A stretch of 38,359 nucleotides of DNA, from positions 1-38,359 of IMG/VR virus record IMGVR_UViG_3300042559_001102; one strand, written 5' to 3'. Made by a program: the position numbers and the translations under genes. The notes under the pieces were generated by a model. The model was not told the origin of the DNA, did not search any database, and worked only from the letters and a program-made list of their open reading frames with translations. This document shows positions 5,551-11,755 of the stretch, one piece after another. The DNA is from a virus. Numbering within the stretch: the first letter of the stretch is position 1; each line of letters starts with the position of its first letter.

Positions 5551-7281
5551 CTATCTATTATTCTTAAGGTATTGGATAACTTCCATCATCACCGATTGCT
5601 GTGCCTGTGCGTATTCCTTTGTACCTTCTACTGCCGCTTCAATGATTGCAGCCTTCCTTTGAAGAAGTTCGTTCATGAAAGCATCTACCGTTCCGTTGAT
5701 CTCTGCATACACAGAAGTTGCACCGTGCACATCATTCAATCGTCCATATGCACGAGCTTCTGCTTGTGTGTGATCTTTTGGAGTCCATGCAAGATCGTTG
5801 AAATAGATTGTAGATGCAGCGGTGATGTTAAGTCCTTCTTGTCCGGTAGGAATTGTAAGACAGAGAACTCGTGTAGATGGATCAGATGTAAACTTATCTA
5901 CCATCTGCATACGTCGAGCTAACGGAACATCACCGAAGATAACATCACAACCAATCTCTGCCGCCACTTGGCGAACAGGAAGAGTGAAGTTAGAAAAGAC
6001 TAGAATCTTTTCATCTGTTTCTTCCAGGAAGTTCTGTACATACTCTACCGTATGATCTGCCTTTGCGTCTGCAACAATCTGGCGAAGACGGTTAAGTTGA
6101 ACGAGCGCATTCTGAATGTCGATCTCCTTGCCATCAATCGTCTTATAGATTCCTTCGAGTGCTGACTTATAACGTTCAGCATGAAGGGGAGACAACGATA
6201 CAGAATGTGTGATGCGATTGATAGGAGGAAGATCGGTTAGAACATCTCGCTTCGCACGACGGAACATATATGGAAGCAAGGCTTTTTGTAGCTTCTCTGG
6301 ATTACGTGGCGCACCACTTCCGTTAGCATACGTGTTAAGGAAAGATTGTTCGGAAGGAAAACTATTCGGTGCAACCCAGTGAAGAAGAGGAAAGAGTTCT
6401 GGCAAACGATTAACGAGAGGAGTTCCCGTCATGGGAAGTTTGCGGGGTGCATTCATCTTAAGAATAGCCTTAGTTCTCTTGGCTTTCATGTTCTTAAATG
6501 AATGTGCTTCGTCTGCTACAATACAATCTAGCATACCAGCGGCAGCTAATGTATTGAAGAGGTTAGCCCACGGATGAGAAGTAATCTCCTTGCCATCCTT
6601 TTCTTCTACGATCTCTGTTCCTACTACTTCATAGTTAAGAATGAAATAGCGAAACTCTTTCGTGAAGAGCGCCCGCATACAAGTTTCATCGGGGATTCTC
6701 CCACCTAAGATGACGGGACGGGAGTTTGTTAGCTTGCGAATCTCACGATCTAGATTGTGAACGAGTGCAGCTTTGGTAAGAAAGATTGTGCGGTATTTAT
6801 TTTCCTCTACTAACTTAATAGATACTGCTGTCTTTCCTAGTCCCATGTCGAGAGCGAGGATTTTGTTATCTTGATTAAAGTTAAGATAACGAAATGCCGC
6901 AGCTTGGAAAGGACGTAGAGTAATTGGTCCGAGAGTATGGTCAATCTCTGGAGCTTCGTTTGCAACTGCATAGTCATAAGACAACCTCTCTCGATTAAGA
7001 ACTGATTCGATATACGTAGATGTATGCGAATCAATGGTGAAGTTAAGATGCTTGTACGAAGATGTGAGGAGATTGTACAGGTTTGGAGTTTCTTCGAGAG
7101 GGATATTAAATCCACTACCGAATGTGTTGTGACGGAAATCGTTGAACGAATGAGGAGGAAAGTAAACATCCTTCGCAAGCGTAACGATCACACGTGTGGA
7201 TGATTGCTTACGAATGTCGAGATGAATTACTCTTGGAGTTATGTTCTCGGTAACGCTTGAAGTTACGTTTGGAGTTGTCAT
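5551..7281 (-). CDS. SNF2-type superfamily 2 helicase/ATPase
   Basis: A 576-aa protein with a full set of helicase motifs: a Q-motif-like LRPFQAAAFRYL (122-133), motif I DMGLGKT (145-151), motif II DEAH (257-260), motif III TGTP (285-288), motif IV ILVFSNF (426-432), motif V GQEGLN (480-485) and motif VI QAEARAYGR (506-514). The layout matches SNF2/SMARCAL1-like DNA translocases common in phage replication modules. Residues 1-120 form an N-terminal region without a known domain. The ATG overlaps the previous stop (ATGA) behind GAGGTGAATCT. It probably remodels replication forks or recombination intermediates together with the ATPase and nuclease of this operon. Confidence 0.92.
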   Translation of the reverse strand: MTTPNVTSSVTENITPRVIHLDIRKQSSTRVIVTLAKDVYFPPHSFNDFRHNTFGSGFNIPLEETPNLYNLLTSSYKHLNFTIDSHTSTYIESVLNRERLSYDYAVANEAPEIDHTLGPITLRPFQAAAFRYLNFNQDNKILALDMGLGKTAVSIKLVEENKYRTIFLTKAALVHNLDREIRKLTNSRPVILGGRIPDETCMRALFTKEFRYFILNYEVVGTEIVEEKDGKEITSHPWANLFNTLAAAGMLDCIVADEAHSFKNMKAKRTKAILKMNAPRKLPMTGTPLVNRLPELFPLLHWVAPNSFPSEQSFLNTYANGSGAPRNPEKLQKALLPYMFRRAKRDVLTDLPPINRITHSVSLSPLHAERYKSALEGIYKTIDGKEIDIQNALVQLNRLRQIVADAKADHTVEYVQNFLEETDEKILVFSNFTLPVRQVAAEIGCDVIFGDVPLARRMQMVDKFTSDPSTRVLCLTIPTGQEGLNITAASTIYFNDLAWTPKDHTQAEARAYGRLNDVHGATSVYAEINGTVDAFMNELLQRKAAIIEAAVEGTKEYAQAQQSVMMEVIQYLKNNR

Positions 7282-7580
7282 AGATTCACCTCGTTTTCCG
7301 TCGTCATGTACTGATGAAGGATTTCGTTGTAAAACTCTCTGTCAAACTTAGTTGCACGTTCCTCCGCTGTAAAGAGTTCGGTAAAGATTGATTGAATAAT
7401 CATTACCGTATATTCTCCTCGGCGAACTTCACGTGTCCAGTCCGCATACGAATAGTTAAAATCAACTTGATTGTATGCCCAATCAAAAATGTATCGACGA
7501 ACCTCAAAAGGATCATTGATATTGATTGGAATACGAAAGTCCGTGTCATGCATATGAGTCATGAAGAGTTTCAGAAACAT
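7278..7580 (-). CDS. hypothetical 100-aa protein
   Basis: ATG at 7580 behind GGAGAACTAAATC; that leader lies over the last codons and stop of the upstream gene. It overlaps the helicase start by 4 bases. Aromatic and acidic, with predicted helices (residues 25-45 and 58-95), and no recognised domain. Coupling to the helicase suggests a partner, by context only. Confidence 0.72.
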   Translation of the reverse strand: MFLKLFMTHMHDTDFRIPININDPFEVRRYIFDWAYNQVDFNYSYADWTREVRRGEYTVMIIQSIFTELFTAEERATKFDREFYNEILHQYMTTENEVNL

Positions 7581-7583
7581 GAT

Positions 7584-8360
7584 TTAGTTCTCCGAAAGAT
7601 TGTTAGTGTTGCGGTATTCTACGTGAGTGGATACAGAGTTACCGACAGATGAAATAGTGTAGGATGTAGGAGGTTCTTCTACTACGCTATTCATATGATT
7701 GCGTCGAGTCTCTAGAAGATCTATCACTTCTTCTGTTTCACTATCTTGCAACATGATAAGAGATAGTGCATGCTTTAGAGAAGATAGTTGATCTTCGAGG
7801 GGAATGATAGTGTTAATGGGAGCGGATAATACACGCCCACTAAGCTTATCGGCTAGCGTTAATGTACCGCCAACGCGAAAGTATCTATCATCCAGTGCGT
7901 TATATCCGAGAGAGATTACTTCTCTCCTAAGTCTCTTGCGTTCACGATTGATTGCATACGCAAGATCACCGGTGATTAGTGCGTTACCCGTTGTGGAAAG
8001 AGATGCCGCAAGTTTGATAGCCTTGAATGCAGCAAACTTAAACTTAGCTACTTGAGAACGATTGCTCTTGTCGAGAGATACAAACTCGTATCCATTAACA
8101 AAGATAATCGCAATGTCACATCCGGTGCGTTGGATATGAAAGAGATCGTTGTCGGCTAGGCGAAAGGAAATAATGGTGCGCCAGTTTGTGGCGATATCAT
8201 TATCATCCGCATAGGATTGAAGGACTAGATGCGCGGTTCTAGAGAGATTATCTACTAGAGATTCTAGTGCTTCGGGAGGGATGGATGTTAAGTCCATGGA
8301 AATTGTCCGGTTTGGAAGAGGATGGAATGAATGGAAATGACAATGGCATAAACAAATCAT
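7584..8360 (-). CDS. hypothetical protein of about 237-260 aa, uncertain start
   Basis: The body (from MDLTSIPPEALESLVDN, ATG at 8297) looks like a genuine alpha-helical protein with a basic stretch NRERKRLRREV. Three starts compete. ATGs at 8366 and 8360 lie 2 and 8 bases after a GGAGG box, while the ATG at 8297 has no ribosome-binding site. I use 8360 for its ideal spacing. The extra N-terminus this adds is rich in Cys and His (CLCHCHFHSFH), either a metal-binding tail or a sign that the 8297 start is right. No family is recognised. Confidence 0.68.
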   Translation of the reverse strand: MICLCHCHFHSFHPLPNRTISMDLTSIPPEALESLVDNLSRTAHLVLQSYADDNDIATNWRTIISFRLADNDLFHIQRTGCDIAIIFVNGYEFVSLDKSNRSQVAKFKFAAFKAIKLAASLSTTGNALITGDLAYAINRERKRLRREVISLGYNALDDRYFRVGGTLTLADKLSGRVLSAPINTIIPLEDQLSSLKHALSLIMLQDSETEEVIDLLETRRNHMNSVVEEPPTSYTISSVGNSVSTHVEYRNTNNLSEN

Positions 8361-8430
8361 AATCATAGCCTCCGTAGCCTTGTCCGGAAGTGAAGATGAG
8401 ATGTTTATGCCATTATCAATTTCCTACATT

Positions 8431-8964
8431 TTACGCCTTGATACCAAGCTGTGCCATGATTGCAGCAGCAAGCGCGATCGGATCATTCGCGTTCGCCTTC
8501 GCAAGTTCGGTGAGCTTATCAAGCTTCATCTTCGCACCTTCACGCGCACCACGCTCGGTCGCAGCAAAGATGTTAACTTCTTCCGCCGCATCCTTTGCAA
8601 GCTCTTCCGCATTAGTAGGAAGAATCTTCGCATCCGTCGTGCGGGCACGAACAATCTTAACCGTATCGTTGCGCTCAGCATCATTCAGAAGCGAAAGAAC
8701 GACTTCGTCAAAACGCTCTTCGGTGACGCCGCGGGAAATTGCGGAAGCCTTCGCGTCAGCAACACTAAGATACTGACGAACAAGAATCGAAGCGGGAGAA
8801 ATCTTAATAACGGGAACGTTACGCTTCGACTCACCAGCACCAATAGAAGTAGAAGGAAGATGCGGATAATCTTCCGCCTTAACCGAAGAAGCTGCAAACT
8901 CAAAGAACTTCGGTTCGCCCTTAGCAGTTTCCGACTTACCAGCCGCAACAAGTGTGAACGACAT
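8431..8964 (-). CDS. hypothetical 177-aa Ala-rich protein
   Basis: ATG at 8964 behind GAGGTAGTT. The sequence starts MSFTLVAAGKSETAKGEPKFFEF, is rich in Ala, Lys and Glu, and has a long helical C-terminal half (from about residue 100). It is the first protein gene after promoter P2 and follows a structured, apparently untranslated stretch that includes the tRNA-like RNA. No domain is recognised. The favourable site and first position suggest strong early expression; a DNA-binding role is possible but unsupported. Confidence 0.75.
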   Translation of the reverse strand: MSFTLVAAGKSETAKGEPKFFEFAASSVKAEDYPHLPSTSIGAGESKRNVPVIKISPASILVRQYLSVADAKASAISRGVTEERFDEVVLSLLNDAERNDTVKIVRARTTDAKILPTNAEELAKDAAEEVNIFAATERGAREGAKMKLDKLTELAKANANDPIALAAAIMAQLGIKA

Positions 8965-9023
8965 AACTACCTCACAAAAAATAGTACAGTTTGTATCATC
9001 ATAACCTAAGTGTTATGACGATT

Positions 9024-9160
9024 CTATCCAATATCTCCGATTTGAGAGTATTGGAATTCTTGCGCGGATAGCATCTAGTTTCAAGCTAGTACTATCACTC
9101 CCTAGTTAGTGAGGCTAGGTTTCCATAGAAATACTAAGTGACTAACTTTTCTTTCTATGC
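9024..9160 (-). ncRNA. structured untranslated RNA segment (four hairpins)
   Basis: A gene-free stretch between the tRNA-like RNA and the 177-aa gene can form four successive hairpins: CATAGAAA/TTTCTATG (9124-9131 with 9152-9159), CCTAG/CTAGG (9101-9105 with 9115-9119), GATAG/CTATC enclosing CTAG/CTAG with a 7-base loop (9067-9096), and CCAATA/TATTGG plus TCTC/GAGA (9028-9054). On the minus strand the third has the loop CTTGAAA, like an anticodon loop, but no acceptor or T arm flanks it. It is probably a structured 5' leader or processed RNA. Confidence 0.45.
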
Positions 9161-9179
9161 GCGCGACACCTTAAAAAAA

Positions 9180-9269
9180 TATCCCACCACGGAATCGAAC
9201 CGTGCATATTGGAGCGAAGATAACCGGAGATGAAAAACTTCGCTACAACAATATGGCCAGTCGTGGGAT
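9180..9269 (-). ncRNA. tRNA-like RNA without D arm, long central hairpin
   Basis: On the minus strand ATCCCAC (9269-9263) pairs with GTGGGAT (9187-9181), followed by a discriminator A at 9180. A perfect T arm CACGG-TTCGATT-CCGTG occupies 9204-9188. Between them there is no D stem. A 7-base linker leads to helix CATATTG/CAATATG (9255-9249 with 9211-9205), a small internal loop, helix AGCGAAG/CTTCGCT (9244-9238 with 9219-9213) and an 18-base loop. No 5-bp stem with a 7-base anticodon loop can be drawn. The layout recalls the tRNA-like half of tmRNA or D-armless tRNAs. No CCA is encoded. It lies about 55 bases after promoter P2. Confidence 0.6.
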
Positions 9270-9272
9270 AAA

Positions 9273-9306
9273 CATAAACATAAATCGTTTAAGAAATATG
9301 TTTATG
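9273..9306 (-). repeat. leader hairpin between P2 and the tRNA-like RNA
   Basis: CATAAACATA (9273-9282) and TATGTTTATG (9297-9306) are perfect inverted copies with a 14-base spacer. The element lies in the transcript from P2, directly before the 5' end of the tRNA-like RNA, so it may guide 5' processing or isolate the fold. It has no terminator-type U tract. Confidence 0.55.
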
Positions 9307-9324
9307 CGGGTGCTGCATGGATCT

Positions 9325-9353
9325 AGTATAACACACTAGGTCGGCTTTGTCAA
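9325..9353 (-). promoter_or_regulatory. sigma70-like promoter P2
   Basis: Minus-strand TTGACA (9353-9348), a 17-base spacer and TATACT (9330-9325) form a strong consensus promoter directed at the tRNA-like RNA and the 177-aa gene. A perfect 8-bp inverted repeat CAAGAGGT/ACCTCTTG (9351-9374, 8-base loop) touches the -35 box. The -10 lies in CTAGTGTGTTATACTAG, which shares GTGTGTTATA with P1. A regulator acting on these sites is likely. Confidence 0.82.
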
Positions 9354-9508
9354 GAGGTGCGGTAATACCTCTTGGCGGGTATCGGGGTATGTGGACAAGA
9401 GGGCGGACAGGGTGTGAGATGCGTCTAGCTCTTGACAACACGCCACCCCGTCATGAAAGGTTACAACTAACAAGTTATGTTTGTTAGCTGCAGGAAAGAT
9501 TTTTACTT

Positions 9509-9826
9509 TCATTCTAGAACCGTCCACTTAAGATTGGAGGTGATGAAAGAAAGAACTTCGGGAGTATAAGAATCCAATGCGATTGGAGACTTTCCATCTT
9601 CGATGTAGAAGGAAATGTTGAGATCTTCTAGGAGTTTTCGAAATTCTCCATCTCCCGTCCATGCACGCAGGCCATTCTTAACATCCACGATGAAAGTGAT
9701 GCCATAATCGCCATCACTATAATGCTTGTAATTGGCAATAATAGAATGGCGAAGTGCATCATGGAGATTATCGAATGTCTCTAGGATGTTTACGTTACGG
9801 TAAACAGTGGCGCATGAATAATACAT
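9509..9826 (-). CDS. hypothetical 105-aa protein
   Basis: I start it at the ATG at 9826 (MYYSCATVYRNVNILETFDN) because AAAGGAGAAATC precedes it. A longer frame runs back to 9871 without a site. It is mixed alpha/beta and ends ITSNLKWTVLE. The phrase FDNLHDALRHSIIANY resembles the DNP-helix phrase of the two neighbouring small proteins, so distant relation is possible. Function unknown. Confidence 0.7.
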   Translation of the reverse strand: MYYSCATVYRNVNILETFDNLHDALRHSIIANYKHYSDGDYGITFIVDVKNGLRAWTGDGEFRKLLEDLNISFYIEDGKSPIALDSYTPEVLSFITSNLKWTVLE

Positions 9827-9836
9827 GATTTCTCCT

Positions 9837-10064
9837 TTAGTCGTTGTCGAATGACGGGAATTTTGTACCAAGTGAGAGCCAATCGTTTAAGGATACTCTC
9901 TTAAGTACCTTAAATGAACAACCAGTTTTTTCGGCGCAGTTTTCTGCAAATTCCGTTGCATCCTTAGGGTTATCGAAGGGAAAGTAAGTCATGAATTCGA
10001 TGTCTGGGGAGAACACAACAAACTTCGATTTGATCTTACTTGGTGGAATCACAACGTTACACAT
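9837..10064 (-). CDS. hypothetical 75-aa protein, paralogue of the 10219-10416 gene
   Basis: ATG at 10064 behind AGAGGAAACTAAAAG. It has a strand region (KSKFVVFSPDIEFMTYF), then FDNPKDATEFAENCAEKTGC and VLKRVSLNDWL. The second half aligns with the 65-aa gene on the far side of tRNA-Leu (DNPEDVRYFANHFRSLGW, VKTLSMKEFI), so the two are paralogues. The pattern suggests a small beta-alpha-beta fold. No known family. Confidence 0.72.
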   Translation of the reverse strand: MCNVVIPPSKIKSKFVVFSPDIEFMTYFPFDNPKDATEFAENCAEKTGCSFKVLKRVSLNDWLSLGTKFPSFDND

Positions 10065-10118
10065 CTTTTAGTTTCCTCTGATTTGGAGTGAAGTGATAAT
10101 GCTGAAGAAAAAGAAAAA

Positions 10119-10200
10119 TGCCCCGTGTGGGAATCGAACCCACAAGTCGTTAGACGAGAGATTTTAAGTCTCTTGCGTTTACCAATTTCGCCAACGGGGC
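10119..10200 (-). tRNA. tRNA-Leu(UAA)
   Basis: The minus strand from 10200 gives acceptor GCCCCGT paired with ACGGGGC, D arm GCGAAATTGGTAAACGC, anticodon arm AGAGA-CTTAAAA-TCTCT with anticodon TAA, a long type II variable arm (CGTCTAACGACTT) and T arm GTGGG-TTCGATT-CCCAC. The discriminator at 10119 is A, as expected for leucine. CCA is not encoded. The T loop is identical to that of the tRNA-like RNA and of the tRNA fragment at 11196-11232. It lies between two paralogous small genes and is probably made from promoter P3. Confidence 0.95.
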
Positions 10201-10218
10201 AAACCATCCAGAAGAAGT

Positions 10219-10416
10219 CTAGATAAACTCTTTCATACTCAGAGTCTTTACGGTCACATTCACCGTCCAACCCAAAGAGCGGAAATGGTTGGCAAAATAC
10301 CGAACATCCTCGGGATTGTCCGAAACCATGTACTTGGTAAAATCAAGTTTGGTTCCGTGGGCCTCAAAATCATTATGAATGACTTCGAGAGTATATCCCT
10401 TCTTTTCGCTCGACAT
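10219..10416 (-). CDS. hypothetical 65-aa protein, paralogue of the 9837-10064 gene
   Basis: Start ATG at 10416 (MSSEKKGYTLEVIHNDFE) chosen because AAGGGGTTTGTT precedes it; a longer frame to 10452 would cross the promoter's start point. Shares VSDNPEDVRYFANHFRSLGW and the SMKEFI ending with its paralogue across tRNA-Leu. First gene after promoter P3. Function unknown. Confidence 0.72.
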   Translation of the reverse strand: MSSEKKGYTLEVIHNDFEAHGTKLDFTKYMVSDNPEDVRYFANHFRSLGWTVNVTVKTLSMKEFI

Positions 10417-10442
10417 AACAAACCCCTTGGTTTGGTTGGTGA

Positions 10443-10471
10443 AAGATAACATAACAGATAGGATCTGTCAA
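10443..10471 (-). promoter_or_regulatory. sigma70-like promoter P3
   Basis: Minus-strand TTGACA (10471-10466), a 17-base spacer and TATCTT (10448-10443). The -35 lies inside a perfect 7-bp inverted repeat GATAGGA-9 bases-TCCTATC (10457-10479), a likely operator. Start would be near 10436, about 20 bases before the 65-aa gene's ATG. It probably also transcribes tRNA-Leu and the genes beyond. Confidence 0.75.
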
Positions 10472-10510
10472 GTCCTATCCACTACTAACTTCTTCGTTCC
10501 GAATAAGCCG

Positions 10511-10540
10511 CGGTTCGAGCGAGCGAAAGCGAGCGAGAGG
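10511..10540. repeat. GC-rich GAGCGAGC-type repeat
   Basis: A short low-complexity stretch made of direct GCGAGC/GAGCGA units (CGAGCGAGCGAAAGCGAGCG). A related stretch lies at 19336-19393 before the portal gene. It lies in a gene-free gap of about 190 bases (10472-10661) that also contains the palindrome GCGAAC-AAC-GTTCGC and a double CGCGGGCC-T tract. Confidence 0.5.
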
Positions 10541-10606
10541 TTTCTACCTATTAGATAGAAATTTGTACGCAAGCGGCGAGGAGCGAACAACGTTCGCGAC
10601 GATAGA

Positions 10607-10640
10607 CGCGGGCCTTTTTTAACTTGCGCGGGCCTTTTTT
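10607..10640 (+). repeat. tandem CGCGGGCCTTTTTT units, possible terminator remnants
   Basis: The 14-base string CGCGGGCCTTTTTT occurs at 10607-10620 and 10627-10640, a 20-base period. It looks like the 3' half of a rho-independent terminator for plus-strand transcripts, but no matching upstream arm is present, so function is doubtful. Confidence 0.35.
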
Positions 10641-10661
10641 TTTAGTTTGTGTGGATTTTAT

Positions 10662-10925
10662 TTAATACCCTCCATAGGAAATGAAAGACGAATTTCTTGA
10701 ATCTTCGTATGGAAGTGCAAAGACACATTTTACACACATTGCAGGAAAACCAAGGCCATCATGAGAGTAGAGAAACTGTTCACCAGTTTCGTGATAAATA
10801 AACTCTCCCCACTTTGATATGTGTTCGCGGATCTCTTTGCATTCCTCTGTCGAAAGGTTATTGTCACTTCCGTTATGAAGGAAATTTAACCAATACACAG
10901 GAAGATACTTCTCGGTAGTTTTCAT
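10662..10925 (-). CDS. hypothetical 87-aa protein
   Basis: Start ATG at 10925 (MKTTEKYLPVYWLNFLHNGSDN), after AAAAAAGGAGAAAACAAAAG. The longer frame to 11009 overlaps the upstream gene and lacks a site. Contains CKEIREHISKWGEFIYHETGEQ, then AMCVKCVFALPYED, a single CxxC knuckle. A small cytoplasmic protein of unknown role. Confidence 0.7.
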   Translation of the reverse strand: MKTTEKYLPVYWLNFLHNGSDNNLSTEECKEIREHISKWGEFIYHETGEQFLYSHDGLGFPAMCVKCVFALPYEDSRNSSFISYGGY

Positions 10926-10959
10926 CTTTTGTTTTCTCCTTTTTTTTGTTGTGGGGTTT

Positions 10960-11148
10960 TTAGCTTGAACAAGAAGTGCAGGAACCATAGAGAAGGAGAT
11001 CTCGCTCATCTAAAGAGAGATATGGAAAGGCAGTTTCGATTGTTTCTCCCTTTCTCCAATTAGAGTAATCGGAGGAATTTACAGCAATGAGAATGTGATC
11101 GCCACACTCGCCGCAGAATGCATGAAGAATCTTATCTCTGACTTTCAT
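10960..11148 (-). CDS. 62-aa putative zinc-ribbon protein
   Basis: Start ATG at 11148 (MKVRDKILHAFCGECGDHILI) preceded by a weak AGAGAGAAAATAAAAG site. Two CxxC knuckles, Cys12-Cys15 and Cys57-Cys60, could bind one zinc ion. The longer frame to 11298 runs into the tRNA fragment and palindrome and is rejected. It lies directly downstream of the large palindrome. A nucleic-acid-binding role is plausible for such a fold but not shown. Confidence 0.65.
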   Translation of the reverse strand: MKVRDKILHAFCGECGDHILIAVNSSDYSNWRKGETIETAFPYLSLDERDLLLYGSCTSCSS

Positions 11149-11195
11149 CTCTTTTATTTTCTCTCTTTTTTGGTTGGTGAAGAAACTACGAAAAA

Positions 11196-11232
11196 TGGAA
11201 GTCTTGGAATCGAACCAAGAGTTAGCGCCAGC
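11196..11232 (-). other. tRNA 3'-half fragment (T arm plus acceptor strand)
   Basis: Minus strand: a perfect T arm CTTGG-TTCGATT-CCAAG (11219-11203) followed by ACTTCCA (11202-11196). An ACTTCCC unit at 11261-11267, inside the iteron array, could pair 6 of 7 bases as the 5' acceptor at exactly tRNA-like distance. However, no D or anticodon stem forms between them. The piece is therefore a tRNA remnant, an attP-like core copied from a host tRNA 3' end, or a degenerate tRNA built over the palindrome edge. No integrase is seen in this window. Confidence 0.5.
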
Positions 11233-11563
11233 CTTCCAAAATACAAAATGGTTTCCCATGACTTCCCACGGATTCCCACGGATTCCCCGACTTCCCAAGC
11301 GTTTGTTGGGTATGGTAGGGGTAGGTGGGTAGGTAGAGGTAGGTAGTTGTTGTAATTAATTATTAAATATATAATAATTATATTAATATATATATATATA
11401 TATCTATCTATATAATACAATATATAGATATATACATATACTAACTTACAACTCTACCTTCCTACCCTACCTCCTGAGTGCCATACCCGAAAAACGCTTG
11501 GGAAACTTGGGAAAACATGGGAAACCTTGGGAAAGCATGGGAAAAATATTTGTATTCTTGAAT
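11233..11563. repeat. giant imperfect palindrome with phased iterons (candidate origin)
   Basis: A roughly 330-bp inverted repeat centred at 11398. Core arm: 11294-11315 and 11481-11502 match in 20 of 22 positions (CCCAAGCGTTT...GGGTATGG). Five TTCCC units at 11253, 11263, 11273, 11283 and 11292 are mirrored exactly by five GGGAA units at 11500, 11509, 11519, 11529 and 11539, about one helical turn apart. Between core arms and centre lie a G-rich GGTAGG tract (left) and its C-rich partner (right), then about 90 bp of almost pure A/T. Outer arms continue to AATACAAA/TTTGTATT. No gene fits. Iterons plus an AT-rich core suggest a replication origin; a giant hairpin or telomere-like site are alternatives. 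Confidence 0.8.
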
Positions 11564-11565
11564 TT

Positions 11566-11592
11566 CCGAAAAAGACGAAAAAGCCGAAAAAG
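11566..11592. repeat. three 9-bp tandem repeats
   Basis: CCGAAAAAG, ACGAAAAAG and CCGAAAAAG follow each other without gaps directly beside the right arm of the palindrome. They may be a further protein-binding array of the candidate origin. The next 160 bases up to the 135-aa gene hold a small hairpin (GATATT/AATATC, 11594-11611) and nothing coding that I can support. Confidence 0.55.
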
Positions 11593-11755
11593 TAGATATT
11601 AAGAGAAATATCCATTTTCGAGAGTTTGGTGAACCCTGGAAATTCCGCCGATTTCGTTTTGTTTCGGAAACTCCAAAAACCTCCTAAACCATTTTCCATT
11701 TTCCGGAAAGAGTCTAGGAAGTTTTTGAAAAGGGCTAGGTCACGGGAGATTTCAC

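Noticed and set aside
8380-9009. Rightward 209-aa frame
   Set aside because: Arg/Thr/Asn-rich shadow of the leftward 177-aa gene, which has a good ribosome-binding site and sensible composition.
9067-9096. tRNA-Ser(UGA) suggested by the CTTGAAA loop
   Set aside because: Only a 4-bp stem supports the loop and there is no T arm or acceptor stem around it.
9336-9527. Leftward 63-aa frame (start MDGSRMKVKIF)
   Set aside because: No ribosome-binding site; it runs through the P2 operator and -35 region, and its C-terminal half has no coding character. Possible but not supported.
11233-11563. Insertion sequence or MITE with terminal inverted repeats
   Set aside because: No transposase, no target-site duplication seen at the ends, and the inner symmetry extends to the centre, unlike an IS.
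11154-11699. Several small frames across the palindrome (both strands)
   Set aside because: They translate the iterons and AT core into low-complexity peptides such as IYIYIN; no starts with sites.
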